Shown here: in pieces, positions 1-8,697 of the stretch
Layout of the letters: the number at the start of each line of letters is the position of its first letter
Numbering within the stretch: position 1 is the stretch's first letter
Source: Arthrobacter sp. QXT-31
GTDB taxonomy: Bacteria; Actinomycetota; Actinomycetes; Actinomycetales; Micrococcaceae
Direction: 5' to 3'
Length of the DNA stretch: 64,000 nt
NCBI RefSeq assembly: GCF_001969265.1
Contig: NZ_CP019304.1
Location: 3,100,001 to 3,164,000, forward strand
Program-made: the position numbers and the translations under genes
Notes under the pieces: model-generated
Seen by the model: only the letters and a program-made list of their open reading frames with translations
Database searches by the model: none
Told to the model about the DNA's origin: nothing

Positions 1-150
1 GCATTTTCTGCTGCGGCTCCCGCCGCTCTGTCTGCTCGCTCGATCGCGGATAACGCGGGCACCTGGGTTGCCATTGGCAACTGGCCGGATCCGATGCACG
101 TCGAGGACGTGAACAAGACCGATATTGGCAACTGGCCCGATCCCATGTAA
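1..150 (+). CDS. C-terminal part of a small, probably secreted peptide with a repeated IGNWPDPM motif
   Basis: Reading frame 1 is open from the window edge to a TAA at 148-150, giving 49 residues; the start lies upstream of the window. The visible part opens with a small-residue stretch (AFSAAAPAALSA) that looks like the end of a signal peptide. It then contains the octapeptide IGNWPDPM twice, encoded at 73-96 and 124-147 and joined by nine residues (HVEDVNKTD); the second copy is the exact C-terminus. The two DNA copies differ only at two synonymous third positions, so the peptide itself seems to be conserved. A good terminator follows. I do not recognise the family. A processed or signalling peptide is possible, but nothing visible proves it. 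Confidence 0.6.
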   Translation, partial: AFSAAAPAALSARSIADNAGTWVAIGNWPDPMHVEDVNKTDIGNWPDPM

Positions 151-166
151 ACAGCTTCCATGAGGA

Positions 167-209
167 AAACGGCTCCGAACATGCACATCGTGTTCCGGAG
201 CCGTTTTTC
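167..209 (+). terminator. Rho-independent terminator after the IGNWPDPM peptide gene
   Basis: An inverted repeat of about 16 bp (AAAACGGCTCCGAACA at 167-182 against TGTTCCGGAGCCGTTTT at 191-207, with one bulged G) surrounds an 8-base loop and ends in a run of T. It starts 17 bases after the TAA of the peptide gene, and an A run on the other side could make it work in both directions. Confidence 0.85.
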
Positions 210-260
210 TGTCCCAAAGCAGCACCCATAACCAGCATCCGTAAATAAGGAGTGGGGACC

Positions 261-614
261 ATGACGCGGAGAGCGACCGACGGACAGCAGCGGGCTTTTT
301 TCCTTTGGACCATCGCCGGCACGTCGCTGATCGTGGCGGCGGCAGCGGGTGCCGCCGTCGTTGAAGTATTCCAGGGAACGGCCGACGCCGGGACGTTCGT
401 CTGGGGGATGATCGGCATCGCGGCGCTGCTGGAGTCGTTGGTCCTTTTCGCCGTCGGCCTGCGCTTGCGCCACCAATACCTGAATCAGGTTCAAAGCTAC
501 GCCAGCCGCGGAGACTACCTGCCGGACGACGGATCACGCCGCCCAAGGATGCCACTGCTGGGCGACGGGCAGGCGACGCAAAACATCCAGCACCAGAACC
601 CTGGCGGAAACTAA
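261..614 (+). CDS. Small two-helix membrane protein
   Basis: This is a 117-residue protein of unknown function. Two hydrophobic segments are clear, about residues 11-36 (FFLWTIAGTSLIVAAAAGAA onward) and 46-66 (GMIGIAALLESLVLFAVGL), followed by a polar, Gln- and Gly-rich tail that is probably cytoplasmic. The ATG at 261 is chosen because AAGGAG at 247-252 is correctly spaced; a GTG nine bases upstream overlaps that ribosome-binding site and is less likely. The gene stands alone between two terminators. No family was recognised. Confidence 0.75.
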   Translation: MTRRATDGQQRAFFLWTIAGTSLIVAAAAGAAVVEVFQGTADAGTFVWGMIGIAALLESLVLFAVGLRLRHQYLNQVQSYASRGDYLPDDGSRRPRMPLLGDGQATQNIQHQNPGGN

Positions 615-624
615 GCTGACAAAC

Positions 625-660
625 AGAAAGAGGGCCTCCCAACGGGAGACCCTCTTTCTT
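625..660. terminator. Terminator between the membrane protein and tRNA-Pro, probably bidirectional
   Basis: AGAAAGAGGG (625-634) pairs with CCCTCTTTCT (650-659), with further pairing inside (CTCCC/GGGAG). The plus strand ends in a T-rich tract and the minus strand also has T's after the stem, so it can serve both the membrane-protein gene and the tRNA transcribed toward it. Confidence 0.8.
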
Positions 661-665
661 TGTGG

Positions 666-739
<74 letters not shown>

Positions 740-822
740 ATCCGTTGCTGCGAAAGCAACTGAACAAGGATATCCGATACCTGGCCAACATGTGAAATCG
801 AGGCCCGGGCGGGGTTACCGGC

Positions 823-2715
823 TCAGACCAGCGAGTCCTTCCAGGCGCTGTGCAGCCGGGCGAAGCGGCCGTTGCCGCCGATCAGTTCCTCCGGTGTTCC
901 GTCCTCCACCACCCGTCCGTCGTGGACCACGAGCACCCTGTCTGCCGTCTCCACGGTGGAGAGCCGGTGTGCGATGATCAGCGCGGTGCGGGCGTTTCCA
1001 TCGCCGGTGGCCCGGCCGGCTGCCGTCGCGACGGCTCCAGTCCCCTCCCCGGCTGGGCCGGCGCCGTCCATGCCGCGCAGCAGCCCGGCGAGTCCGTTCT
1101 CCACAAGGCGTTCCGAGGGGATGTCCAGCGAGGACGTGGCCTCGTCCAGGATCAGGACCGCCGGCCGGGCCAGGAACGCCCGCGCGAAGCTGATCAGCTG
1201 GCGCTGGCCCGCCGAGACGCGGCCGCCGCGTTTGTTGACGTCGGTGTCGTACCCATCGGGCAGTTCCAGAATGAACTCATGCGCGCCCACGGCCTTCGCG
1301 GCGGCTTCGATCTCCTCGCGCGGGGCATCCGGCCGGCCGAGGGCGATGTTGTCCGCTACCGATCCGCTGAACAGGAAGGCCTCCTGGGTGACCATCACGA
1401 TGTTCCGGCGCAGGTCCGCGGTGGCCAGCTGCCGGACGTCCACGCCGTCGAGCATCACCGAACCGGCGGACACGTCATAGAAACGGGCAATCAGCTTGGC
1501 CAGCGTGGACTTGCCGGCCCCGGTCTGGCCCACCAGCGCCACGGTCTGGCCCGCCGGGATAGTGAGGTTCAGCGCGGGAATGATGAGCGGCCCGTTGCCG
1601 TACCGGAACTCGACGTCCCGGAACTCGACGGCGCCGCGGGCATCGTGCAGTTCCACCGCGTTCCGCGGCGGACGCACCGTGGGCACCTCCTCGAGCAGGC
1701 CCGAGACCTTCTCCAGCGCGGCCTGCGCGCTCTGGAAGGAGTTGTAGAACATGGCCATCTGGTCCACGGGCTGGAAGAAGCGCTTCGTGGAAAGCATCAG
1801 GGCCAGCAGCACACCCACGGCCAGGTCGCCGGTCAGCACCCGGAAGCCGCCGAACAGCAGGACGACGGCGACACAGGCGTTGCCGATCAGCACCAGGCCG
1901 GGCTGGAAGATGCCGTTCAGGTTGATGGAGCGCACGGTCGCCTGCCGGTAGTCCTCGGCCAGTTCGCCGTAGCGGGCGGCGTTCTCGCGCTCCTTGCGGA
2001 ACGCCTTGACCGCGCGGATGCCGGTCATGGTCTCAATGAAATGGACGATGAGCCGGGCCGAGACCACCCGGGACTGGCGGAACGCGATCTGCGAGTGTTT
2101 CTGGTACCAGCGGGCCAGGAGGAACATGGGCAGGGCTGCGGCCAGCACCACCAGCCCACTGCGCCAGTCGAGGGCGAAGACGGTGACGGCGGTGAGCACC
2201 ATGAACAGCGCACCGGAGGCGAGGGAGGTGACTCCTGAATCCAGGAGCTCGCGCAGCGCTTCGAGGTCCGAGGTCTGCCGGGCGATGATCCTGCCCGAGG
2301 TGTACTTTTCGTGGAATTCGAGGCTGAGCCGCTGGGTGTGGCGGAACACGCGCAGCCGCAGGTCAAGCAGCATGGCCTGGCTGAGGTTCGCCGTGGCGGT
2401 CACGTACAGGGCCGTCAGCCCGGCGGCCGCCAACGCTGTGGCGAGGTAGGCGGCGCCGGTCAGCACCAGCGGAAGACTGTTGCCCGCACGTAAAGCAGGC
2501 AGCGCGTGGTCGATGCCGAAGGCGATCAGCGCCGGGCCGGCCACCCGGGCCGCCTGGGACAGGACCACCGTGGCGATGGTGAGCCAGAACCGCAGCCGGA
2601 CGGGACGGATCAGCGACCCCAGCAGGGCGAGCGACCGCCGTCGTACTGCCTTGCTGTCGCTCTTGCTCAGGTGGGCGTTGTCCTCGTTGGCAGTTCCAAA
2701 GGCTGTGGCGCTCAT
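823..2715 (-). CDS. ABC exporter half-transporter, ATPase-competent subunit
   Basis: This 630-residue protein has an N-terminal six-helix exporter domain (about 35-320) and a C-terminal nucleotide-binding domain. Walker A is GQTGAGKST (396-404), the Walker B region is [11 protein letters not shown] with catalytic Glu525, and the switch His is in IIAHRLST (about 583). The signature motif is VSAGQ (500-504) rather than LSGGQ. An unusual Gly/Ala-rich insertion, roughly 548-576, separates the D-loop from the H-loop. Its start codon overlaps the stop of the upstream half-transporter by 4 bases, so the two are translationally coupled and very likely form a heterodimer. The substrate (drug, lipid or peptide) cannot be told from sequence. 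Confidence 0.92.
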   Translation of the reverse strand: MSATAFGTANEDNAHLSKSDSKAVRRRSLALLGSLIRPVRLRFWLTIATVVLSQAARVAGPALIAFGIDHALPALRAGNSLPLVLTGAAYLATALAAAGLTALYVTATANLSQAMLLDLRLRVFRHTQRLSLEFHEKYTSGRIIARQTSDLEALRELLDSGVTSLASGALFMVLTAVTVFALDWRSGLVVLAAALPMFLLARWYQKHSQIAFRQSRVVSARLIVHFIETMTGIRAVKAFRKERENAARYGELAEDYRQATVRSINLNGIFQPGLVLIGNACVAVVLLFGGFRVLTGDLAVGVLLALMLSTKRFFQPVDQMAMFYNSFQSAQAALEKVSGLLEEVPTVRPPRNAVELHDARGAVEFRDVEFRYGNGPLIIPALNLTIPAGQTVALVGQTGAGKSTLAKLIARFYDVSAGSVMLDGVDVRQLATADLRRNIVMVTQEAFLFSGSVADNIALGRPDAPREEIEAAAKAVGAHEFILELPDGYDTDVNKRGGRVSAGQRQLISFARAFLARPAVLILDEATSSLDIPSERLVENGLAGLLRGMDGAGPAGEGTGAVATAAGRATGDGNARTALIIAHRLSTVETADRVLVVHDGRVVEDGTPEELIGGNGRFARLHSAWKDSLV

Positions 2716-4529
2716 CGGGTGACCTCCTCTGCGTCGTCGATGGCCGACAGTTCGGAGTCCAGGTCGCGGGGCTCCGTTTCCAGGCTCGCGATCACGTAAC
2801 GGTAATGGCTGTTTCCGGCCAGCAGTTCGGTGTGGGTTCCGACGGCGGCGATGCGACCGTCCTCCAACAGGGCCACCCGGTCCGCCAGCGCCACGGTGGA
2901 GGGCCGGTGGGCGACGATGAGGGTGGTGGTGCCGGACAGCACTTCCCGCAGGCGGTTTTCCACGAGCTCCTCGGTGTTCACGTCCAGGGCGGACAGCGGA
3001 TCGTCGAGGACCAGTACGGAGGGGCGGGCGGCGATGGCCCGGGCCAGGGCGAGGCGCTGGCGCTGGCCGCCGGACAAGCTTAGGCCCTCCTCGCCGATGA
3101 GGGTGTCCAGCCCTTCGGGCAGCGAATACGCGAAGTGCGCCTGGGCGGTGTCCAGGGCCTCCGCCAGGATTTTCTCCCGGGTGTCCGCGTCAGGGTCCTG
3201 GACCCCGAGCAGCACGTTGTCGCGGACCGAGCTGGAGAACAGCGTGGTGTCCTCGAAGGCCACAGCCACGGCGGTGCGGAGCTCCTCCACACTGAATTCC
3301 CGGAGGTCCACGCCGTCGAGCGTGATGGAACCTGCCGTGACGTCGTAGAGCCGGGGCACGAGCTGCAGCAGGGCACTCTTGCCGCTGCCGGTGATGCCCA
3401 CCAGCGCCATGGTCTCGCCGGGACGGATGTCCAGCCGGACGTCTTTCAGGACCGGCTTGTCCGGGGCGTCGTCGAAGGCGAACGTCACGTTCCTGAAAGT
3501 CAGCGCCCCTGTGATTTCGGACGGGCGGCGCGGTTCGGCCGCGCTGGTGATGGTGTTTTGCGAGTCCATGACCTCGAAGTGCCGGTCCAGTGCAGTCTTG
3601 GCTGTCAAGGCCATCGCGAGCAGCATGCCAGAAAACTCCACGGGCGCGGCGATGACCGCGGCGGTGGCGAAGAACGCCACGAGGGAGCCGATGCTGAGCT
3701 CGCCGCCGGCGGCGAGCAGAATGCCTGTCACCAGGCCTGCGCCCAGGGCCAGTTCGGGCAGGAGCGTCACCACCATGCTGAAGACGGCCTGGTGCCTGGC
3801 CTTGGCGATCTCCGTCTGCCGCAGTTCCTCGGCCTGGCCGTTGAAGGTTTCCAGTGCTTCGCGGCTGCGGCCAAAGGCCTTCAGGACGCGGATGCCGTGG
3901 ACGGACTCCTCAACGGTGGTGGCGAGGTCGCCGGCCTGGTCCTGGCTCCGCCGGGTGACCTTGCTGAAGCGCCTCCGGAAGCGGAAGCCGTAGACCATCA
4001 CGGGTCCGGCGGCGGCCAGGAAGATCAGGGCCAGCTGCCAGCTCATGGTGAACATGACGACGACGCCGATCACCACGGTCAGGGTGGTCACCACCAGCAT
4101 GATGGCCCCGAAAGCCATCCAGCGCCGGATGAAGTTGAGGTCCGTCATGGCGCGGGAGAGGAGTTGGCCCGAGCCCCAGCGGTCATGGAACGAGACGGGC
4201 AGGTCCTGCAGGTGGCCGTAGAGCGAGACCCTCATCCGTGTCTCCACGGTGGTGGCCGGGTTGATCACGAAGGTGCGGCGCAGGGCAACCAGCACGGCTT
4301 CGGCGACACCCAGGGCAAGAATGAGGCCGGCCGAGCCCCAGACCGCCTGCATTGTGGCCCCGGGACGGAGGGAGTCGTTGATGAGCACGCGCAGCACCTG
4401 CGGAATGGCCAGGGCAACCACGCTGGCCAGGAGCGCGGACAGCAGGCCCATCAACAGCCGCGGCAGGACCGGCTTCACATGCGGATAGAGACGGCTGACG
4501 GATCGAAAAAATGAACTCTGCTTGGCCAT
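2712..4529 (-). CDS. ABC exporter half-transporter, degenerate-site subunit
   Basis: This 605-residue partner of the following gene has exporter-type membrane helices (about 20-315) and one nucleotide-binding domain. Walker A is GITGSGKSA (378-386), the signature LSGGQ (485-489) is canonical, and Walker B is VLVLD with Asp510 where the catalytic glutamate belongs. An Asp at this position marks the low-activity site of asymmetric exporters such as TM287/288 and BmrCD. That degenerate site would pair with the non-canonical VSAGQ of the other subunit, which is exactly the asymmetry expected. It is first in a two-gene operon (ATGA overlap). Confidence 0.92.
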   Translation of the reverse strand: MAKQSSFFRSVSRLYPHVKPVLPRLLMGLLSALLASVVALAIPQVLRVLINDSLRPGATMQAVWGSAGLILALGVAEAVLVALRRTFVINPATTVETRMRVSLYGHLQDLPVSFHDRWGSGQLLSRAMTDLNFIRRWMAFGAIMLVVTTLTVVIGVVVMFTMSWQLALIFLAAAGPVMVYGFRFRRRFSKVTRRSQDQAGDLATTVEESVHGIRVLKAFGRSREALETFNGQAEELRQTEIAKARHQAVFSMVVTLLPELALGAGLVTGILLAAGGELSIGSLVAFFATAAVIAAPVEFSGMLLAMALTAKTALDRHFEVMDSQNTITSAAEPRRPSEITGALTFRNVTFAFDDAPDKPVLKDVRLDIRPGETMALVGITGSGKSALLQLVPRLYDVTAGSITLDGVDLREFSVEELRTAVAVAFEDTTLFSSSVRDNVLLGVQDPDADTREKILAEALDTAQAHFAYSLPEGLDTLIGEEGLSLSGGQRQRLALARAIAARPSVLVLDDPLSALDVNTEELVENRLREVLSGTTTLIVAHRPSTVALADRVALLEDGRIAAVGTHTELLAGNSHYRYVIASLETEPRDLDSELSAIDDAEEVTR

Positions 4530-4672
4530 GCCCGCTTCTTGAACTCAGCTGTTTCGGTTAACAGTGATGTAGTTTCCCGTAGCAACTACCCTATGCCATG
4601 GGCGGCGGCCTTCACAGACGGCTGGTCAGCCGAGGACAAGCAGTTTCCGGAAGCCGGCGGGCGATCCCGGAG

Positions 4673-5620
4673 TCAGGCGCGCGGCGTGAGTGTCAGCAGG
4701 ACGGCCTCAGGCTTGCAGGCGATACGGACGGGCGCAAAGCGGGACGTGCCGATCCCGCCCGAGACGTTGACCGGCGTCGTACGTCCGTTGCTGCTCCAGT
4801 CATGGAGCCCTTTGGCCCGCCACGTGGGGATGTCGCAGTTGGCCACGACGGCACCGTACCCTGGGATGCACAGCTGGCCGCCGTGCGTGTGGCCGGCCAG
4901 GAGCAGGTCCGCGCCGTCCTCGGTGAAGTGGTCCAGGACGCGCTGGTAGGGGGCGTGGATGACGGCGACGCGGAGATGGTCCTTGGCATTCTGGCCGCGG
5001 GTGCCGCGCGGCCAGCCGGCGTACCGTTCGCGGTTGAGGTGCGGATCGTCTACCCCGGAGAAGTCGAACCGCATACCCTGCAGAACGAGTGACTGGTGCC
5101 GGTTGGTCAGGTCGACCCAGCCGCCCATGCCGAAGCCGGCCCGGAGCCGGGGCCAGTCAAGTTCCTCCCGGTCCGGCGCCGCCTTGGAGGGGCCCAGCAG
5201 ATAGCGGGCGGGGTTCTTCAATTTCGGGGCGTAGTAGTCATTGGAGCCCGGAACAAACACGCCCGGGAATTCCATGAGCGGCGCCAGCGCGTTGATCAGC
5301 GGGTCCACGGCCTTGGGATGGCTGAGGTTGTCACCCGTGTTCACCACCAGGTCCGGCCTGAGTGCCGCGAGTGACTGCAGCCACGCGGCTTTGGCCTTCT
5401 GGCCGGGGACAAAGTGGATGTCGCTCAGGTGCAGGATGCGGAACGGTGCCCTGCCGGCGGGGAGGATCGGGAGGGTCTCCTCGCGGAGGACGAACTGGTT
5501 CTTTTCCCACAGCCCGTAGGCCGTGGCGGCGACGGCGGCCGCGGTCCCGGCGCCTGCGGTGACGGCAAAGCCGCGCCCGATGCTGCGGACGCGGCTTGCC
5601 AGCTGTGAAAGGTCAGCCAC
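4673..5620 (-). CDS. Membrane-anchored metallophosphoesterase
   Basis: This 315-residue protein belongs to the calcineurin-like phosphoesterase family. The metal-ligand blocks appear in order: HLSDIHF near residue 64, NTGDN near 93, GSND (for GNHD) near 125, and AGHTHGGQ near 241-248. A hydrophobic segment at about 18-36 suggests a membrane anchor with the catalytic domain outside, as in YkuE/YaeI-type enzymes. It begins 2 bases after the stop of the penicillin-binding protein gene and should share its transcript. In many actinobacteria this pair is conserved, hinting at a cell-envelope role. The true substrate is unknown. Confidence 0.88.
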   Translation of the reverse strand: MADLSQLASRVRSIGRGFAVTAGAGTAAAVAATAYGLWEKNQFVLREETLPILPAGRAPFRILHLSDIHFVPGQKAKAAWLQSLAALRPDLVVNTGDNLSHPKAVDPLINALAPLMEFPGVFVPGSNDYYAPKLKNPARYLLGPSKAAPDREELDWPRLRAGFGMGGWVDLTNRHQSLVLQGMRFDFSGVDDPHLNRERYAGWPRGTRGQNAKDHLRVAVIHAPYQRVLDHFTEDGADLLLAGHTHGGQLCIPGYGAVVANCDIPTWRAKGLHDWSSNGRTTPVNVSGGIGTSRFAPVRIACKPEAVLLTLTPRA

Positions 5621-5622
5621 GG

Positions 5623-7953
5623 TCAGTCGTTCCCCCTGTTACCGTTTCCGTTTCCGTTTCCGTTTCCGTTATTGCCGGTGTCGCCGGTGCTTCCACCTGT
5701 GCTGCCGCCGGTGTTACCTCCCGTGTTGCCGCCCTGGGAGGGGTTGTTCGGGACCGTGGGCTGGAACTGCGGCGTGCCGTAAAGCAGGTTCGACGGCGGT
5801 TCCGGGAAAGGTTCGGTGCCGTAGCCGGGAGCGATGTCCGCCATGAACCGGGAGAACATGGGCCCGGCGATCATGTAGCCGTCGATGCCCGTGTAGAACT
5901 TGCCGTTGACCGTCACGTTCTGGCCGGCCCGGTCCTGGGCGCCTAGTGCGTCGCCGAACCAGGCGGCCGTCGCGAGGCCCATGGTGTGGCCGACAACCCA
6001 GGTGGAGCCGTTGTTGTTGGAGGTACCGGTCTTGGCCGCGATCGGGAAGTTGGTCCGGGTGGAGATCCGCGGCTCGATCAGGGAGCCGGAGCCTTCGTTG
6101 AGGACCTGCTGGAGGGCGTAGTTCACGCCGCGCGCCACCTCGGGCTTGAGGGCGTCCCGGCAGGCGGGGGCCTGCGCGGGGAGCTGGGCCCCGGTGTGGT
6201 CGGTCACGGACGTGATGGCGATCGGGGCGCAGTACTTGCCGTCGTTGGCGAACGTGGCAAAGGCCGTGGCCATCGTCAGCGGCGCCGTCTGCGTGGAGCC
6301 CAGCAGGTTGCCGAGGGTGGTCATGGTGATGCTCGGGTTCGCGTCGACCACCGCGTTGGTGTCCTTGTCACGGGCCGGCAGGCCGCCGTGCAGTCCGACG
6401 GCGTCCACGATCTTCTGGATTCCGCACAGGTCAACCTGTGCCGCCGAGGCGAACGTTGCCGTGTTGATGGAGTTCTTCAGGCCGTCCAGCACGCTCATGT
6501 TCCGGTAGTAGCCTTCTTCGGCGTTCTGGAGGTCATCAGTGCCGTTCGTGCTGTCATACCAGCCCACCGTGGGGGTGGGGCAGGTGTTCTGCCACGGGAA
6601 GTTCTGCGGGTAGCGGCGCTGGGCGGCGTTGACGATGGTGTTCATCGACTTGCCTTCATTCAGCCACTCGGCAAACGTGAACGGCTTCATCGTGGAGCCA
6701 GGCTGTGCGCCGCCGAGGCCGTTCAGGTCGTTGCCCTGGTCGTCGTACTGGTCCACGTTGAAGTTGATCTGGGACTCGAACTTGCCCTTGCCCGCAAACC
6801 ACGCGGTGTTCTGGGCCATGTTGGTGATCTTGCCCGTGCCCGGTTCAACCGATACCAGGGCAGCGCCCCACTTGTCCGGGTTCGCACCGGCGGCCGCGTT
6901 CACCTGGTCCTGGGCAACCTTCTGCGCCTTCGGGTCCAGGGTGGTCTTGATGGTCAGGCCGCCGCGGAACACCTTCTTCTCACGCTCGGTGGCATCCGCA
7001 CCATAGGCCGGGTTGTTGAGCAGCAGGTGAAGGACGTAGTCGCAGAAGTACGGGGCGGTGGGCGAGTAGGCGCAGCCCTGCCGTGCCGGGGTCACCTTCG
7101 GCGTGACCGGAGTGGCGACGGCGGCGGTGTACTGGGCCTTGGTGATCTTGCCGTGGGTGAGCATGGCGCTCAGCACCAGGTCCCGGCGCTTCTTGGCGCT
7201 GTCCGGATTGGTGATGGGGTCGAAGGCCGAGGGGCTGTTCACCAGGCCGGCGAGCAGCGCAGCCTGGGGGAGGGTGAGGTCCTTGGCGGTGGTGCTGAAG
7301 AAGAACTTGGAGGCGGCCTCAATACCGTATGCGTCACGGTTGAAGAAGACGATGTTCAGGTAGCCCTCAAGGATCTGTTCCTTGCTGAACTTCTTTTCCA
7401 GGGCGATTGCGAGCTTCATCTCGCGGAGCTTGTCGCCGACGCCCTTGTTCACGCCGTTGAGCTTGATCTCGTCGGCGTTGCCCTCAGCCTCAAGGTTGGC
7501 GTTCAGGACGTTGTTGACGTACTGCTGCGTGATGGTGGAGGCACCCTGCTTGTTGCCGCGCGCCGTGCTGACGAGGGCTCGGAGGATGCCGGTGGTGTCC
7601 ACGCCGCCATGTTCGTAGAACCGGCTGTCCTCAATGGCGATCACCGCGTCCTTCATGTACGGGGAGATCTGGTCCAGCTCGACCCGGGTGCGGTTTTCCG
7701 CGTACAGGTTGGCGATCACGCTCCCGTCGGCGGCCAGGACCTTGGTGGACTGGCTGGGCGGGTCCACCTGGAGCTCTGCCGGCAGGGTGTCAAAGAATTC
7801 GATCGAGCCACTGGCCGTGCTGCCCGAGACGGCGGCTGCCGGAACCAGCAGGCCGGCCACGAGGACGCCACAAATAGCGCTCACGCCAAGGAATCCGAAA
7901 ATTTTACCGAGGGTGGTGGCCGTGTCGAATATGGGGTTCTTACGAGTCGCCAT
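5623..7953 (-). CDS. Bifunctional penicillin-binding protein (class A PBP)
   Basis: This is a 776-residue peptidoglycan glycosyltransferase/transpeptidase. It has one N-terminal membrane helix (about 16-40). The GT51 domain shows EDSRFYEHGG (108-117), QGASTITQQ and the KFSKEQILEGYLN block. The transpeptidase motifs are STMK (Ser420), SIN (495-497) and KTGT (641-644). The C-terminus is a low-complexity Gly/Asn/Thr tail ending in repeated Gly-Asn. It is a PonA1-like enzyme for wall elongation or division, acting outside the membrane. The start has GGAG, and a TAAACT hexamer also lies 7 bases before the ATG. A metallophosphoesterase follows in the same operon. Confidence 0.95.
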   Translation of the reverse strand: MATRKNPIFDTATTLGKIFGFLGVSAICGVLVAGLLVPAAAVSGSTASGSIEFFDTLPAELQVDPPSQSTKVLAADGSVIANLYAENRTRVELDQISPYMKDAVIAIEDSRFYEHGGVDTTGILRALVSTARGNKQGASTITQQYVNNVLNANLEAEGNADEIKLNGVNKGVGDKLREMKLAIALEKKFSKEQILEGYLNIVFFNRDAYGIEAASKFFFSTTAKDLTLPQAALLAGLVNSPSAFDPITNPDSAKKRRDLVLSAMLTHGKITKAQYTAAVATPVTPKVTPARQGCAYSPTAPYFCDYVLHLLLNNPAYGADATEREKKVFRGGLTIKTTLDPKAQKVAQDQVNAAAGANPDKWGAALVSVEPGTGKITNMAQNTAWFAGKGKFESQINFNVDQYDDQGNDLNGLGGAQPGSTMKPFTFAEWLNEGKSMNTIVNAAQRRYPQNFPWQNTCPTPTVGWYDSTNGTDDLQNAEEGYYRNMSVLDGLKNSINTATFASAAQVDLCGIQKIVDAVGLHGGLPARDKDTNAVVDANPSITMTTLGNLLGSTQTAPLTMATAFATFANDGKYCAPIAITSVTDHTGAQLPAQAPACRDALKPEVARGVNYALQQVLNEGSGSLIEPRISTRTNFPIAAKTGTSNNNGSTWVVGHTMGLATAAWFGDALGAQDRAGQNVTVNGKFYTGIDGYMIAGPMFSRFMADIAPGYGTEPFPEPPSNLLYGTPQFQPTVPNNPSQGGNTGGNTGGSTGGSTGDTGNNGNGNGNGNGNRGND
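5642..5670 (-). repeat. Hexanucleotide tandem repeat in the PBP tail
   Basis: The hexamer CCGTTT is repeated almost five times (29 bases), encoding alternating Asn and Gly on the minus strand close to the PBP C-terminus. The unit is a multiple of three, so gain or loss would change tail length without breaking the frame. Confidence 0.85.
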
Positions 7954-7990
7954 GTTCTCCAGTTTACCGGCAACGATTAGGCTTTATTTC

Positions 7991-8146
7991 ATGACCAAAT
8001 GGGAGTACGCCACGATTCCGCTCATCATCCACGCCACGAAGCAGATTCTTGACCAGTGGGGAGACGACGGCTGGGAGCTTGTCCAGGTAGTCCCCGGACC
8101 CGACGGCAACGGCCTTGTCGCCTACCTTAAGAGGGAGAAGCAGTAG
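7991..8146 (+). CDS. DUF4177-like small protein
   Basis: This 51-residue protein starts MTKWEYATIPLI and contains WGDDGWELVQVVP, the aromatic pattern of DUF4177-type proteins. No catalytic site is evident. It is divergent from the PBP gene and ends one base before the RidA gene, so the two are likely co-transcribed. There is no Shine-Dalgarno sequence; TAGGCT at 7978-7983 lies 7 bases before the ATG, so the mRNA is probably leaderless. Longer upstream in-frame extensions run into the antisense of the PBP gene and are not credible. Confidence 0.8.
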   Translation: MTKWEYATIPLIIHATKQILDQWGDDGWELVQVVPGPDGNGLVAYLKREKQ

Positions 8147-8147
8147 C

Positions 8148-8681
8148 ATGACCACCCCGCAGGAAACCGCTTCCAGCACTGCAACGGCGCCTTCGTCCGC
8201 CGTCGAGCAGCGTCTCGCTGAGCTGGGTCTGACCCTCCCGGAAGTTGCCGCGCCCGTCGCCGCGTACGTGCCGGCCGTCGTCTCCGGCAACCACGTTTAC
8301 ACCTCCGGACAGCTGCCGTTTATTAACGGCAAACTCGAAGCTACGGGCAAGGTGGCCGCCGGCTCCGAGGGCACCTCGGACGAGCCGACTGTGTCGCCGG
8401 AAGACGCGAAGGCCTACGCCGCCGTCTGCGCGGTGAACGCCCTGGCAGCGGTAAAGAGTGTCATCGGCGACCTCGACCGCATCACCCGCATTGTCAAGGT
8501 TGTGGGCTTCGTCTCCTCCGATCCTTCCTTCACCGGACAGCCCGGCGTCATCAACGGTGCGTCCGAGCTCCTGGGCCGGGTCTTTGGTGACGCTGGGCAG
8601 CACGCCCGTTCCGCCGTCGGCGTTTCTGTCCTGCCGCTCGACTCTCCCGTGGAAGTCGAACTGATCGCCGAATTCAGCTAG
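8148..8681 (+). CDS. RidA (YjgF/YER057c/UK114) family protein
   Basis: The 177-residue product matches the RidA family: a VYTSGQLPF-type block near residue 50, conserved NALAAVKSVIGDLDRI, and the terminal block RSAVGVSVLPLDSPVEVELIAEF. Classical RidA hydrolyses reactive enamine/imine intermediates from PLP enzymes. This longer subgroup, with an extended N-terminus, may have a different substrate. The start at 8148 follows GAGGGAG by about 10 bases and begins one base after the preceding stop. A Nudix gene follows 16 bases downstream, making a three-gene operon. Confidence 0.9.
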   Translation: MTTPQETASSTATAPSSAVEQRLAELGLTLPEVAAPVAAYVPAVVSGNHVYTSGQLPFINGKLEATGKVAAGSEGTSDEPTVSPEDAKAYAAVCAVNALAAVKSVIGDLDRITRIVKVVGFVSSDPSFTGQPGVINGASELLGRVFGDAGQHARSAVGVSVLPLDSPVEVELIAEFS

Positions 8682-8697
8682 GGAGCAGTCGGTTCCT

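Noticed and set aside
850..2238. Long plus-strand open frame opposite the ABC exporter gene
   Set aside because: It is the mirror of a well-supported gene in high-GC DNA, has no ribosome-binding site and shows no domain. The same holds for the long open frames opposite the PBP, topA-adjacent, alpha-galactosidase, lacI, acs and methyltransferase genes.
5642..5670. Possible CRISPR-like repeat
   Set aside because: The hexamers are contiguous without spacers and lie in a coding region.
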